A DNA stretch of 64,000 nt from an uncultured Bacteroidales bacterium (GTDB lineage: Bacteria; Bacteroidota; Bacteroidia; Bacteroidales; Bacteroidaceae), in NCBI GenBank assembly GCA_902802265.1, contig CADCLN010000007.1:1-64000 (forward strand). The letters are read 5' to 3'. How positions within the stretch are numbered: the first letter of the stretch is position 1; every line of letters begins with the position of its first letter. Shown here piece by piece: positions 24,500-33,451 of this stretch. A model generated the notes under the pieces. The model saw only the letters and a list, made by a program, of their open reading frames with translations, searched no databases and was not told the origin of the DNA. The translations under genes and the position numbers were made by a program.

Positions 24500-25522
24500 T
24501 TAAATAAAATCTACCAAGATGCGGAAAACCTTTCCTGGGTTTTCGCTCCACCACTGCATGGTTTCCAGTGCCTTTTCGGGACGGATAACCTTAGTGATGA
24601 GTTTATCAACGGGACAGGTGCCGCGCTCCAGATAGCGGATGACGCCACGGAAGTCTTCGGGAGTGGCATTGCGCGAACCTCGGATGTCAAGTTCTTTCTG
24701 CACGAAGTATTTGGTCTGGAACGATACTTCCGATTTGGCATAGCCGATGCAGGTCACTCGTCCGGTGAAGGCTACTTCGTTGACTGCCATCTGGTAGGTG
24801 AAGGGGTTGCCCACGGCCTCAATTACGACATCGGGACCAAATCCTCCCGTGATTTCCTGCAGTCGCTGGTGCACATCTTCTGTCTTGGTGTTGATGGCAT
24901 AGGCTGCACCCATCTGCTTTGCCAAAGCCAGCTTCTCGTCGTCGAGGTCAGCTGCAATGACAGTGGCACCACGGGTGACGGCACGCACTACAGCACCCAT
25001 GCCCACCATGCCGCAGCCAATGACCATCACGACATCGACATCGGTCACCTGAGCGCGGCTAACGGCGTGGAAGCCTACGCTCATCGGCTCAATCAGGGCG
25101 CTGGTCTTGGTGTCGAGCTTTCCGGCAGGGATGATTTTTTGCCAGGGCAGTACGATGTATTCCTTCATGGCGCCGTTGCGCTGTACACCCAATGTCTCGT
25201 TGTGTTGGCAGGCATTGACCCGTCCGTTGCGGCAGGAAGCACACTTGCCACAGTTGGTGTAGGGATTGCAGGTGACCACCATGCCTGGCTTCAGCGTTTC
25301 GGGCACGCTTCCTCCGACGGCTTCGATGGTGGCTCCCACTTCGTGGCCAGGAATAACGGGGTTCAGTGCCATGGTGTTACGTCCCATGAAGGTGTTGAGG
25401 TCGGAACCACAGAAACCCACGTAGTGAAGTTTCAGCAGGACTTCATTCTCTTTCAGTGCAGCAGGTTTCTCCACATCGATGATGTTCAGCTGCTGTGTGT
25501 GTGTGATTTGTATCGCTTTCAT
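24500..25522 (-). CDS. Zinc-dependent alcohol dehydrogenase, probable sugar-acid dehydrogenase
   Basis: A 340-residue medium-chain dehydrogenase. Catalytic zinc ligands are Cys38 (VGFCGSD) and His60-Glu61 (PGHE); the structural zinc site is CGKCASCRNGRVNAC. The Rossmann motif is VIGCGMVGMGA. Relatives act on polyols, L-galactonate and threonine. In this fucose cluster it could oxidise 2-keto-3-deoxy-L-fuconate or another intermediate, or reduce lactaldehyde; the sequence alone does not decide. It follows fucP by eight bases. Confidence 0.88.
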   Translation of the reverse strand: MKAIQITHTQQLNIIDVEKPAALKENEVLLKLHYVGFCGSDLNTFMGRNTMALNPVIPGHEVGATIEAVGGSVPETLKPGMVVTCNPYTNCGKCASCRNGRVNACQHNETLGVQRNGAMKEYIVLPWQKIIPAGKLDTKTSALIEPMSVGFHAVSRAQVTDVDVVMVIGCGMVGMGAVVRAVTRGATVIAADLDDEKLALAKQMGAAYAINTKTEDVHQRLQEITGGFGPDVVIEAVGNPFTYQMAVNEVAFTGRVTCIGYAKSEVSFQTKYFVQKELDIRGSRNATPEDFRGVIRYLERGTCPVDKLITKVIRPEKALETMQWWSENPGKVFRILVDFI

Positions 25523-25530
25523 AATGATTG

Positions 25531-26844
25531 TTATTTTCTTGATTTCAAACTTTTATAGGAACGGTAGCCGTAGGTTGTTACGACGAGGAAACAAAGCAAC
25601 GGCAGGATGAACGAAATGTTCACGGCAGGATGTCCTGCAATGACCTTCTGGTCGATAATCATGCCTTGCAGCGGAGGCATCAAGGCTCCACCCACAATGG
25701 CCATGACGAGGAATGCGGCGCCGAGGTGAGTGTCTTTGGAATCGACATTCTCCAGGGCTACGCCGTAGATGGTGGGGAACATGATGGACATAAAAAGGCT
25801 GATGGCCACCAGACAATAGAGTCCTGCCATGCCTTCGATGCAAATGGTACCGACCGTGCACAGGGCGGCACAGATGCCAAAGATGGTCAGCATCATTCGG
25901 GTGTTGACAAAGCGCATGATGGAGGTGCCGATGAAACGTCCGCTCAGGTTGAGTGACATGGCTACGATGTTGAACATCTGTGCTTTGGCTTTATTGATGC
26001 CCAAATGGTCGGCATATTGTATAATGAATGTCCAGACCATAATCTGTGCGGCCACGTAGCAAACCTGTGCAAATACACCTTCACGGTAGATGGTGTTGTG
26101 CCACAGGTTGTGCAGCGTTTCACCCACACTGTGAGTCTGTCCAGCTTCCTTCTGTTCTTCGCTTTCTGTCTTGGGCATTTTTGTCAAGGCAATGACTATC
26201 AGTACGCAGAGGACAACCAAACCGATGGCAACATAGGGATTGCGTATAACTGCCAAGTCGTGCAGACGGATGTCAGCCTTCTCCGCTTCGGAAAGCAGAG
26301 GAAAGATGATTTTTCCTGCTGCATCGCGTTTGTCGGAAAGCAAATGGGGCAGCACAATGAACGAAGCCACAGCCATACCGCTCAGCGAACCTACGGGATT
26401 GAAGGACTGAGCCAGGTTCAGACGACGTGTGGAGGTCTCCTTGTCGCCCAGCGAAAGGATGAACGGATTGGCTGTAGTCTCCAGGAATGCCAAGCCAAAC
26501 GTGAGAATGTAGAGCGACACGCAGAAGAAGCTGAACTGCTGATATTCTGCGGCTGGAATGAACAGGAATGCGCCGATGGCATAGAGCGTCAGCCCCAAAA
26601 GGATGCCGCTCTTGTAGGAATAACGACGGATGAACAACGCTGCCGGTACCGCCATGGTGGCGTAACCGCCATAGAAAGCAAACTGAATCAGGGATGCTTT
26701 GGCTGCGGAGAGTTCCATCACCGTCTGGAAGGCAGCCACCATGGGGTTTGTAATATCGTTGGCAAAGCCCCATAGGGCAAACAACGAGGTGATGAGTATG
26801 AACGTGAAGAGATATTTCTTCGGTACTAAAGGTTTCTTTTCCAT
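25531..26844 (-). CDS. fucP: L-fucose:H+ symporter (FucP family)
   Basis: A 437-residue MFS transporter with about 12 hydrophobic segments. The N-terminal LFALWGFANDITNPMVAAF block is the diagnostic FucP/GluP motif, and MEKKPLVPKKYLFTFILITS is the usual cytoplasmic start. It imports L-fucose (possibly related sugars) across the inner membrane. It begins three bases after the lactonase stop and is tightly packed in the operon, which supports the fucose assignment of its neighbours. Confidence 0.92.
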   Translation of the reverse strand: MEKKPLVPKKYLFTFILITSLFALWGFANDITNPMVAAFQTVMELSAAKASLIQFAFYGGYATMAVPAALFIRRYSYKSGILLGLTLYAIGAFLFIPAAEYQQFSFFCVSLYILTFGLAFLETTANPFILSLGDKETSTRRLNLAQSFNPVGSLSGMAVASFIVLPHLLSDKRDAAGKIIFPLLSEAEKADIRLHDLAVIRNPYVAIGLVVLCVLIVIALTKMPKTESEEQKEAGQTHSVGETLHNLWHNTIYREGVFAQVCYVAAQIMVWTFIIQYADHLGINKAKAQMFNIVAMSLNLSGRFIGTSIMRFVNTRMMLTIFGICAALCTVGTICIEGMAGLYCLVAISLFMSIMFPTIYGVALENVDSKDTHLGAAFLVMAIVGGALMPPLQGMIIDQKVIAGHPAVNISFILPLLCFLVVTTYGYRSYKSLKSRK

Positions 26845-26847
26845 TTT

Positions 26848-27738
26848 TTATTCAGACATATTTTTTATGTAAGGTAAATCGGGCAGATTGTTAAATCCAT
26901 AGAACGATACGGCGTTTTGGCCGAGGAACATGGCCTTTTCCTCTTCGGTCAGTTCTGGGGTTTTTTCTATGAAATCGTAAGACATTCGATAGGTGATGGC
27001 TGTGATGGTGCGCGGATAATCGCTACCCCACATCAGGCGATTCATGCCTACTAAATCGGCTGCTCTGCGAATGCTTCTAACTGCTGACGGATAGGGATAG
27101 AACTCTTTGTGAAACAGCCAAGTGATACCACCCGACTCAATCATTACCTTATCCCCATGTCTTGCCAGCAACACCTGGCTTTCAAACGATGGTGTGGTGA
27201 CCATGCCGAAGTGTCCGATGGCTACTTTCAGCTGGGGACACTCTTCAATGACTTCTGCCATCTCGCCAATCTGTCTTTCGCTTTCGCCCAGACACATGGA
27301 GAGCACCATGCCGTTTTCTTCCATGAACTTGAACACGGGCATCAGGTCGAGCAGGGAACCATGCAGACGATGACCAGGGAAGGCAATGCCTTGCAGTCCT
27401 GCTGCCTGTACAGCTTTGGCTTCTTCCACCGTGTTTGCCATGCCCATGCAGAAGAAGCGGTCGGGATATTTCCGCTGCACTTCAGTCAGATAGACATTCT
27501 GGTTGCCGTCGATGACTTCCTGTACCACTACCGCTGCACCCACTTGAGCATAGTTCATGTTGGATAGGAAAACTTCTGCAGAGTTTACGCCGTCAATCAT
27601 GAAGGGAGGAATCATCTGCACCTCTTCATCCATGAAGATGCTGCGCCCGTTCTTCAGCGACACGATTCGCTTGCCGTCCACCCACGTGTCTTGCTTCAGC
27701 CACAGGTGGGAATGTGCGTCGATTATGAGTTTGCCCAT
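26848..27738 (-). CDS. Amidohydrolase, probable L-fucono-lactonase
   Basis: A 296-residue TIM-barrel amidohydrolase of the amidohydrolase-2 type. The metal and catalytic blocks are DAHSHLW (residues 7-13), FPGHRLHG, AIGHFG and MWGSDYPR. Members hydrolyse sugar lactones in non-phosphorylative sugar pathways, and an amidohydrolase lies beside FucP in the C. jejuni fucose locus. It overlaps the aldo/keto reductase gene by 16 bases, suggesting they act in sequence: the reductase makes the lactone and this enzyme opens it. Confidence 0.87.
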   Translation of the reverse strand: MGKLIIDAHSHLWLKQDTWVDGKRIVSLKNGRSIFMDEEVQMIPPFMIDGVNSAEVFLSNMNYAQVGAAVVVQEVIDGNQNVYLTEVQRKYPDRFFCMGMANTVEEAKAVQAAGLQGIAFPGHRLHGSLLDLMPVFKFMEENGMVLSMCLGESERQIGEMAEVIEECPQLKVAIGHFGMVTTPSFESQVLLARHGDKVMIESGGITWLFHKEFYPYPSAVRSIRRAADLVGMNRLMWGSDYPRTITAITYRMSYDFIEKTPELTEEEKAMFLGQNAVSFYGFNNLPDLPYIKNMSE

Positions 27739-28670
27739 GATACTCTCTGTTGGTTGCCAATGATATTCTTCACTTCTTCCACCAGCTGCCAGTCGGGTTC
27801 TTCGTTGGCCCAGGCAATGTTGCGCTTCACGTTCTCGGGATTAGCTGAAGAGAATAATGTGCTGGCAATGCGTGGGTTGCTGACAGAATACTGTACGGCC
27901 AATTTTTCTATCGGATAGCTCTTCTCCGCACAATGTTGTGCTGCCTTGCTGCAAACCTCTACCAGGGGTTTGGGAGCAGGATGCCACTGTGGCACACCGC
28001 GTTGACTGAGCAGGCCCATGCTCAGCGGCGATGCGTTGATGACACCAATGCCCTTCTGATCAAAGTAGTCCAGATAGTCGGCTAATTTATCGTCGTTCAG
28101 ACAGTAGTGGCAGAAGTTCAGCACACTTTCCACCGTGCCCTCTTCGCTGTGGTCAATGACCCACTGCAGGTTTTCCAACTGCAGGTCGGTAATACCCACA
28201 TGGCCTACTATGCCTTTCTTTTTCAGTTCTACCAATGCTGGCAACGTTTCGTCCACCACCTTCTGCAGACCGCCAGGCAAGGCTGCCTGAAACTCAATGT
28301 CGTGTACGTTGATGAGGTCAATGAAATCTACGCCGAGACGTTCCATACTTTCATAGACGCTCTCTGTAGCACGCTGTGCCGAGTAATCCCATGTGTTGAC
28401 ACCATCTTTGCCGTAGCGTCCCACCTTGGTACTCAGAAAATATTTGTCACGTGGAATGTTCCTCAAGGCTTTGCCCAGAACGGTTTCCGCCTTGTAGTGT
28501 CCGTAGTAGGGGCTTACGTCGATGAAGTTAATGCCACCCTCGATGGCCACTTCTACAGCTTTGAAACTCTCTGCTTCCTTTGTCTCGCGGAATACGCTGC
28601 CCAGCGAAGACGCACCGAAGCTGATGTGGGAAATTTTCATCCCTGTTTTACCCAATTCTGTGTATCTCAT
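27723..28670 (-). CDS. Aldo/keto reductase, probable L-fucose dehydrogenase
   Basis: A 315-residue AKR barrel. The catalytic tetrad is visible: Asp51 and Tyr56 in FIDVSPYYG, Lys in STKVGRYG (about 81), His in NVHDIEF (about 121). The closest functional group is the L-galactose/L-fucose (D-threo-aldose) 1-dehydrogenases, which oxidise the pyranose to the lactone with NAD(P). It replaces the SDR FucX of Campylobacter in this role, by inference. Its ATG overlaps the phoH stop as ATGA. Confidence 0.87.
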   Translation of the reverse strand: MRYTELGKTGMKISHISFGASSLGSVFRETKEAESFKAVEVAIEGGINFIDVSPYYGHYKAETVLGKALRNIPRDKYFLSTKVGRYGKDGVNTWDYSAQRATESVYESMERLGVDFIDLINVHDIEFQAALPGGLQKVVDETLPALVELKKKGIVGHVGITDLQLENLQWVIDHSEEGTVESVLNFCHYCLNDDKLADYLDYFDQKGIGVINASPLSMGLLSQRGVPQWHPAPKPLVEVCSKAAQHCAEKSYPIEKLAVQYSVSNPRIASTLFSSANPENVKRNIAWANEEPDWQLVEEVKNIIGNQQRVSWANS

Positions 28671-29659
28671 GTCGTTGTGTTTATATGTTCATCTGTTGCT
28701 TTAATGTATTCTTTTCTCTTTTCCTCATCGTGCTTGTTATAGGCATTGACGATGCGGGTAACGAGTTTGTGGCGTACAATGTCCTTTTCGTTCATTTCGA
28801 TGAAGCTGATGCCTTTCACTCCGTGGAGCACCTCGCAGGCATCCCGCAGTCCGCTCTTTACGGCATGGGGCAAATCTATCTGGGTCAAGTCGCCCGTGAT
28901 AATCATCTTGGTGTTTTGTCCCATGCGGGTAAGAAACATCTTGATTTGCTGCGCTGTGGTGTTCTGGGCTTCGTCAAGGATGACCACAGCCTCGTTGAGG
29001 GTACGTCCGCGCATGAAAGCCAGCGGGGCTATCTGGATGATGTTCTGCTCCATGTATTCGTTCAGCTTCTGTGCAGGAATCATGTCTTGCAGCGCATCGT
29101 AGAGGGGTTGCAGATAGGGGTCAATCTTGTCCTTCATGTCGCCAGGCAGGAAGCCCAGTTTCTCTCCTGCTTCCACGGCAGGACGTGAAAGGATGATGCG
29201 TCGCACCTCTTTGTTTTTCAGGGCACGCACAGCCAGGGCTATACTGATGTAGGTCTTTCCCGAACCTGCTGGGCCGATGGAAAATATCATGTCGTTTTGG
29301 TCGTAGGCTTCCACCAAAAGTCGTTGATTATCGGAGCGTGGAATGATGGCTTTCCCTGTGACCGAATAGCAGATGGCAGCAGCCTCGACGGGGTGGTTGC
29401 CTGGGTGGTTGCCCCTGACGATGTTGATGATGGTTTCTTCGTTGATTGAATTATATTTGGCACAGTGTTTCTGCATCTGATCGATATTCTCCTCGAAAGC
29501 ACACATTTCTTCTTCGTCGCCCATCACTTTGATGATATTTCCACGTGCCACGATGCGGAGTTTGGGGTAGAGTGCCTTGATCATTTGCAGATGCACATTG
29601 TTCACTCCGTAGAAAGTCAGGAGGTCGATGTCCTCAAGTATGATGTGTTTCTCTATCAT
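28667..29659 (-). CDS. phoH: PhoH-family ATPase
   Basis: A 330-residue P-loop protein. Walker A is GPAGSGKT (129-136) and Walker B is VVILDEAQNTT (about 228). The N-terminal 110 residues contain the KH-like region usual in PhoH/YbeZ proteins. The family is linked to RNA metabolism and ribosome maturation. It is joined by ATGA overlaps to pgeF upstream and to the fucose dehydrogenase downstream. Confidence 0.93.
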   Translation of the reverse strand: MIEKHIILEDIDLLTFYGVNNVHLQMIKALYPKLRIVARGNIIKVMGDEEEMCAFEENIDQMQKHCAKYNSINEETIINIVRGNHPGNHPVEAAAICYSVTGKAIIPRSDNQRLLVEAYDQNDMIFSIGPAGSGKTYISIALAVRALKNKEVRRIILSRPAVEAGEKLGFLPGDMKDKIDPYLQPLYDALQDMIPAQKLNEYMEQNIIQIAPLAFMRGRTLNEAVVILDEAQNTTAQQIKMFLTRMGQNTKMIITGDLTQIDLPHAVKSGLRDACEVLHGVKGISFIEMNEKDIVRHKLVTRIVNAYNKHDEEKRKEYIKATDEHINTTT

Positions 29660-30351
29660 TTGATAATGATTCCGTTAATGATTCGCCCTGGACATTCTTT
29701 TATGCGGCGGGCTGAGAAGAAGTGTGGGTTTGTCATGCTGTCAATGCCGCAGACGTGTATGTTTTCTGCCTTCACTCCTTGCCCGATGAGCAGTAGCCGG
29801 TTAGCTTCCCACAGGTCGATGTGCCACTTTTCCTGCGTTTCTGCAGCTGGATACCTTTTGGCAATCTTTTCCATGGGGAAATCGGCAGCGTGGAATTGTT
29901 CATGCACTTCGTTGCCCACTTCAAAGCTGTCGAGCGAGATACCAGGGCCGATGATGGCATGAAGCTGCTGCGGATCAATGCCGTATTGCTGAACGAGTGT
30001 CCCGATGCTGTGGTCCACGATTCTCCGCACAGTCCCTTTCCATCCCGCATGAACCGCAGCGATGACGGTGTTCTCATTATTATATAGTAGGATGGGGATG
30101 CAGTCAGCCGTCTTCACGCCGATGCAGACGTTGGGGATGCTGGTGCAGAGCGCATCCACCCCGTGCAGCGTCAGCACTTGTTCCAAAGGGGAAAATGTCA
30201 GGAAGTTCTCTTCAATGACAAACATCTTTGTGCCGTGCACCTGGTGGCTGGGCAAAAAGAGTGGGGCGGTGACGGGAACCTCCAGTTTGCTGTCGATGGT
30301 CGTGGAGAAGGCAAGGATGTTACTGGGTGTCGGGTGTATCAACATATTCAA
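29656..30351 (-). CDS. pgeF: PgeF/YfiH-family protein (peptidoglycan editing factor, laccase-like)
   Basis: A 231-residue protein of the YfiH family. The copper/zinc-binding blocks [19 protein letters not shown] and [10 protein letters not shown] carry the conserved His-Cys-His set. E. coli YfiH (PgeF) corrects L-Ser misincorporation in peptidoglycan precursors. The start at 30351 overlaps the obgE 3' end by 32 bases; an alternative ATG is two codons further in. The obgE-pgeF order is typical of Bacteroidota. Confidence 0.92.
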   Translation of the reverse strand: MNMLIHPTPSNILAFSTTIDSKLEVPVTAPLFLPSHQVHGTKMFVIEENFLTFSPLEQVLTLHGVDALCTSIPNVCIGVKTADCIPILLYNNENTVIAAVHAGWKGTVRRIVDHSIGTLVQQYGIDPQQLHAIIGPGISLDSFEVGNEVHEQFHAADFPMEKIAKRYPAAETQEKWHIDLWEANRLLLIGQGVKAENIHVCGIDSMTNPHFFSARRIKECPGRIINGIIIK

Positions 30352-31528
30352 AGTCGTCTTCGTCTAAGTCTTCAATGTCGTCTTCGTCCAGATATTCAAA
30401 ATCGTCCTCCTCGTCGGTAATGTCGTCGCCCCAGCCCTCGTCGTCGTCATCGTCATCGGGGGTGTAGCTGAGGCGTTTGGTCTGCCGCAGGATATTGTCT
30501 GTAGAAGTGATGGCCGCAATCTTGTTCGATTCGTTGTTCATTTCCGTCCAGAGCAAGTCCTTCAGTTCCTGAATGTTGTAGCCAGAGACGGCAGAGATGA
30601 AGATGGTGGGGATGTCGTCAGGCAGGCCCTCGCGTAGCATGTCGATGAGTTCGGGGTCATGTCCGATGAGGTCGCACTTAGTGACGGCAAGGATGCGCCG
30701 CTTGTCGAGCAGTTCGGGGTTGTACTGTGTCAGTTCGTTCAGCAGCGTGTCATACTCCTTGCGGATGTCCGAGGTGTCGGCCGAGACCATAAACAGCAGG
30801 ATGGAGTTGCGCTCGATGTGGCGCAGGAATCGCAGCCCCAGTCCGCGTCCCTCGCTGGCACCCTCGATGATGCCAGGGATGTCGGCGATGACAAACGAGC
30901 GGTTGTCGCGGTACGACACGATGCCGAGCGACGGCTCCAGTGTGGTGAAGGGGTAGTCGCCAATCTTAGGCTTTGCCGACGAAAGTGCATTGACAAGGGT
31001 GGATTTGCCCGCATTGGGGAAACCCACCAGACCCACGTCGGCGAGCAGTTTCAGTTCCAGAATGACGGTGAGTTCCTGCATGGGTTCTCCAGGCTGGGCA
31101 TAGCGTGGAGCCTGGTTGGTGGGTGTCGAGAAATTGAAGTTTCCCAGTCCCCCGCGCCCGCCTTTGAGCAGGACAACTTCCTGTTCGTGTTCCGTCACGT
31201 CGCAGATATATTCTCCCGTTTCGGCATTATATACCACCGTGCCGCAGGGTACCTCGATGTATCTGTCTGCCCCCTGCCGTCCTGTGGATTTGTTTTTCGA
31301 TCCATTGCCGCCGTGCTCTGCCTGGATGTGGCGGTCATAGCGCAGGTGGAGCAGCGTCCAATAGTTGCGGTTGCCCCGCAGAATGACGTGTCCGCCGCGT
31401 CCGCCGTTGCCTCCGTCGGGACCTCCCTTGGGAATATATTTGGCGCGGTGCATGTGGGTTGATCCACGTCCACCGCGTCCTGATCGGCAATAGATTTTTA
31501 CGTAGTCAATGAAGTTTGATTCTGCCAT
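30320..31528 (-). CDS. obgE: ObgE/CgtA GTPase
   Basis: A 402-residue ribosome-assembly GTPase. Residues 1-160 are the glycine-rich Obg fold ([16 protein letters not shown] and [14 protein letters not shown]). The G domain follows with FPNAGKSTL (G1), DIPGIIEGA (G3) and TKCDL (G4). After about 345 the C-terminus becomes an Asp/Glu-rich disordered tail in place of an OCT domain. Its start codon abuts the adk stop with no gap, so the two are probably translated together. Confidence 0.97.
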   Translation of the reverse strand: MAESNFIDYVKIYCRSGRGGRGSTHMHRAKYIPKGGPDGGNGGRGGHVILRGNRNYWTLLHLRYDRHIQAEHGGNGSKNKSTGRQGADRYIEVPCGTVVYNAETGEYICDVTEHEQEVVLLKGGRGGLGNFNFSTPTNQAPRYAQPGEPMQELTVILELKLLADVGLVGFPNAGKSTLVNALSSAKPKIGDYPFTTLEPSLGIVSYRDNRSFVIADIPGIIEGASEGRGLGLRFLRHIERNSILLFMVSADTSDIRKEYDTLLNELTQYNPELLDKRRILAVTKCDLIGHDPELIDMLREGLPDDIPTIFISAVSGYNIQELKDLLWTEMNNESNKIAAITSTDNILRQTKRLSYTPDDDDDDEGWGDDITDEEDDFEYLDEDDIEDLDEDDFEYVDTPDTQ

Positions 31529-32101
31529 TTACTTTAGTTTGTCGAGGAAGGCAAAGATTTCGCTGAGCATCAGGTCCTTTGATCCCTTCCAGGTGAACGT
31601 GTTGCGGATGCCCTCCTTCTCGAACCACTCTGCCAACGGAGCAGTTTGGTTGTGATAGACGGCAAAGCGCTTCTTGATGGTCTCCTCGTTGTCGTCGGCG
31701 CGGCCCTGTTCCTTGGCGCGGTTGAGCAGACGGGCCATCAGTGTCTCCTCGTCCACAACCAGTTCCAGCATGATGCCCATGTCGTGTCCGCGTTCTGCCA
31801 ACATCTTCTTGAGGGCTTCAGCCTGTGCGATGGTGCGTGGAAAACCGTCGAAGATGACGCCCTGGCCTGCCGTCATGGCATCGTAGGTTTTTGCCAGGAT
31901 GTCAATCATCAGTTCGTCGGGGATGAGCTGACCATTGTCTATGTACCCCTTGGCAATTTTGCCAAGTTCGGTGTTGCCCTTGATTTCTGCACGCAGCACA
32001 TCGCCTGTGGAGATGTGTCCCATGTTGTAGCGGGCTACGATTTCGTCACTGTAAGTTCCCTTGCCAGAGCCTGGTGCTCCGAAGATAATGATATTTTTCA
32101 T
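31529..32101 (-). CDS. adk: Adenylate kinase
   Basis: A 190-residue short-type adenylate kinase. P-loop FGAPGSGKGTYS starts at residue 7, STGDVLR and FDGFPRTIAQAEAL follow, and the LID region (RAKEQGRADDNEETIKKR) is short, without the zinc-binding insert of long forms. It converts AMP + ATP to two ADP in the cytosol. It lies between hpt and obgE, the usual Bacteroidota order. Confidence 0.97.
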   Translation of the reverse strand: MKNIIIFGAPGSGKGTYSDEIVARYNMGHISTGDVLRAEIKGNTELGKIAKGYIDNGQLIPDELMIDILAKTYDAMTAGQGVIFDGFPRTIAQAEALKKMLAERGHDMGIMLELVVDEETLMARLLNRAKEQGRADDNEETIKKRFAVYHNQTAPLAEWFEKEGIRNTFTWKGSKDLMLSEIFAFLDKLK

Positions 32102-32228
32102 TGTGCAAACAAATGTGTGAATGATTAATGATTAGTGGTTTATTCCGAAAACCTAAGCCTCCCTGTGGGGGCATCGGTTCGATTGTTCGTGTCGTTTGTT
32201 TTCGGGGGCGGGTATGATTGGAGTTTTC

Positions 32229-32759
32229 TCAGTCCTTCAAGACATAGATGTCCCTGTAGTTGCGCCCCAGGTTGTTGTAGTCAAGGCCGTAGCCCAGAAT
32301 GAAGGCGTTGGGGATTTCCCTGGCGCAATACTTGATGTTGAGTGGCACTTGCAGTTTGCCTGGCTTCAGCAGCATGGTGCAGATTTCCAGCGATTTCACG
32401 CCCATCTGCTGAATCCTTGGCAGCAGATTGTACATGGTGGTGCCCGTGTCGATGATGTCCTCCACAATGATGACGTCGCGGTCTTTCAGGTCCATGTTGA
32501 GGCCGATGAGTTCCTTTACCTCGCCCGTGGTTTCCGTGCCAGCATAGCTGGAGAACTTGGCAAAGTGGATTTCGTGCTCAATCGTCAGTTCGCGTACCAG
32601 GTCGGCGGCAAAGACAAAGGCTCCGTTGAGGATGCCAATCAGCACGGGAATCTTGCCAGCGTAGTCCTGATTGATTTCTGCTGCCACGCGCGCCACACAA
32701 CTCTTAATTTCCTCTTCTGGAATAAACTTCTCAAAATTCAGGTCGTTTACTGTAATCAT
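32229..32759 (-). CDS. hpt: Hypoxanthine phosphoribosyltransferase
   Basis: A 176-residue purine salvage enzyme that makes IMP (and GMP) from hypoxanthine (guanine) and PRPP. The PRPP loop VIIVEDIIDTGTTM is intact, and KFSSYAGTETTG forms the flexible loop. It heads the hpt-adk-obgE-pgeF-phoH chain, separated from adk by 127 bases. No clean TTTGC element is seen right upstream; GCAAAGTTA at 32840-32848 (TAACTTTGC on the complement) is the likely promoter. Confidence 0.96.
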   Translation of the reverse strand: MITVNDLNFEKFIPEEEIKSCVARVAAEINQDYAGKIPVLIGILNGAFVFAADLVRELTIEHEIHFAKFSSYAGTETTGEVKELIGLNMDLKDRDVIIVEDIIDTGTTMYNLLPRIQQMGVKSLEICTMLLKPGKLQVPLNIKYCAREIPNAFILGYGLDYNNLGRNYRDIYVLKD

Positions 32760-32839
32760 CTTATACGGTTTATACGGTTTTACTTTTTTTCTGCAATATG
32801 CTCTATTATACAGAGTTTTTCTGCAAATGAAAAGTTGGG

Positions 32840-32848
32840 CGCAAAGTT
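32840..32848 (-). promoter_or_regulatory. -7 promoter element TAACTTTGC upstream of hpt
   Basis: GCAAAGTTA on the plus strand, 81 bases upstream of the hpt ATG on the complement; fits the consensus used elsewhere in the window. Confidence 0.6.
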
Positions 32849-32943
32849 ACGCATTTTTTCTGGAACCCGTGCATACTTTTCGCTTTTTTGTTTCTCAAAG
32901 CACAGAAAAAATAGCCCCAATGGATAAAGCTCCATAATGACAA

Positions 32944-33266
32944 TTTGTTACATTTGTTACATTTGTTACATTTGTTACAGTGTGTTTTCATGTCTGGCCC
33001 GCCGCGCTTTCACCTTTTCCTGGCGGTTGCGAAGTGTCGTCCAAAGGATGAAGAACACCAGCCGTCTTTCTAAGTAAGAAATGTGCCATTTATAAAAGTT
33101 ATATAAATTAACAAAAATTATTATTAAAAATATTATTTATATATATTATATATTATATTACAATATAATATATAATATATATAAATAATTAATCTTACTT
33201 TTGCACGTGAGACGCCGAGTTGAAAACGTCTTGTAACAATTGTAACATTTGTAACATTTGTAACAA
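32944..33266. repeat. Inverted 9-bp arrays flanking the hpt/nnr intergenic region
   Basis: Four perfect copies of TTTGTTACA (32944-32979) face four inverted copies of TTGTAACAT/TTGTAACAA (33231-33266). Between them lie the AT palindrome (33132-33189) and a TTACTTTTGC sequence at 33195-33204. The 692-base gap (32760-33451) contains no gene I can support; a hairpin CGCTCC...GGAGCG lies at about 33270-33291. Confidence 0.85.
33132..33189. repeat. Perfect 28-bp AT palindrome
   Basis: Two 28-base arms of only A and T separated by AC, exact reverse complements. This is a likely cruciform or a long RNA hairpin. It lies directly upstream of TTACTTTTGC. Confidence 0.9.
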
Positions 33267-33424
33267 ACTCGCTCCGGGGGTGATGTGGAGCGTTGGCAGA
33301 GTTTGGGCGGGAAAATGCAACTTAGTGCTAAGGTTATAGGGTGAAAAATGGAGTAAACGGATGAAATGCGGTTTTTTTTCGGAGATATTTTGCCGAATTG
33401 TGCTGTTTTTTGAGTAAAAATTGC

Positions 33425-33433
33425 TATTTTTGC
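33425..33433 (+). promoter_or_regulatory. -7 promoter element TATTTTTGC for NAD(P)H-hydrate repair gene
   Basis: TATTTTTGC lies 18 bases upstream of the ATG at 33452, with TTTTTTG about 20 bases further upstream as a possible -33 element. Confidence 0.6.
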
Positions 33434-33451
33434 GCAAAAATACACATTCCT

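Noticed and set aside
33132..33189. AT palindrome as a transcription terminator
   Set aside because: The stem contains only A and T, there is no T-run context typical of terminators, and it lies between divergent genes.
33398..33451. Upstream ATG for the NAD(P)H-hydrate repair enzyme
   Set aside because: It precedes the likely promoter at 33425-33433 and adds residues not seen in the family.
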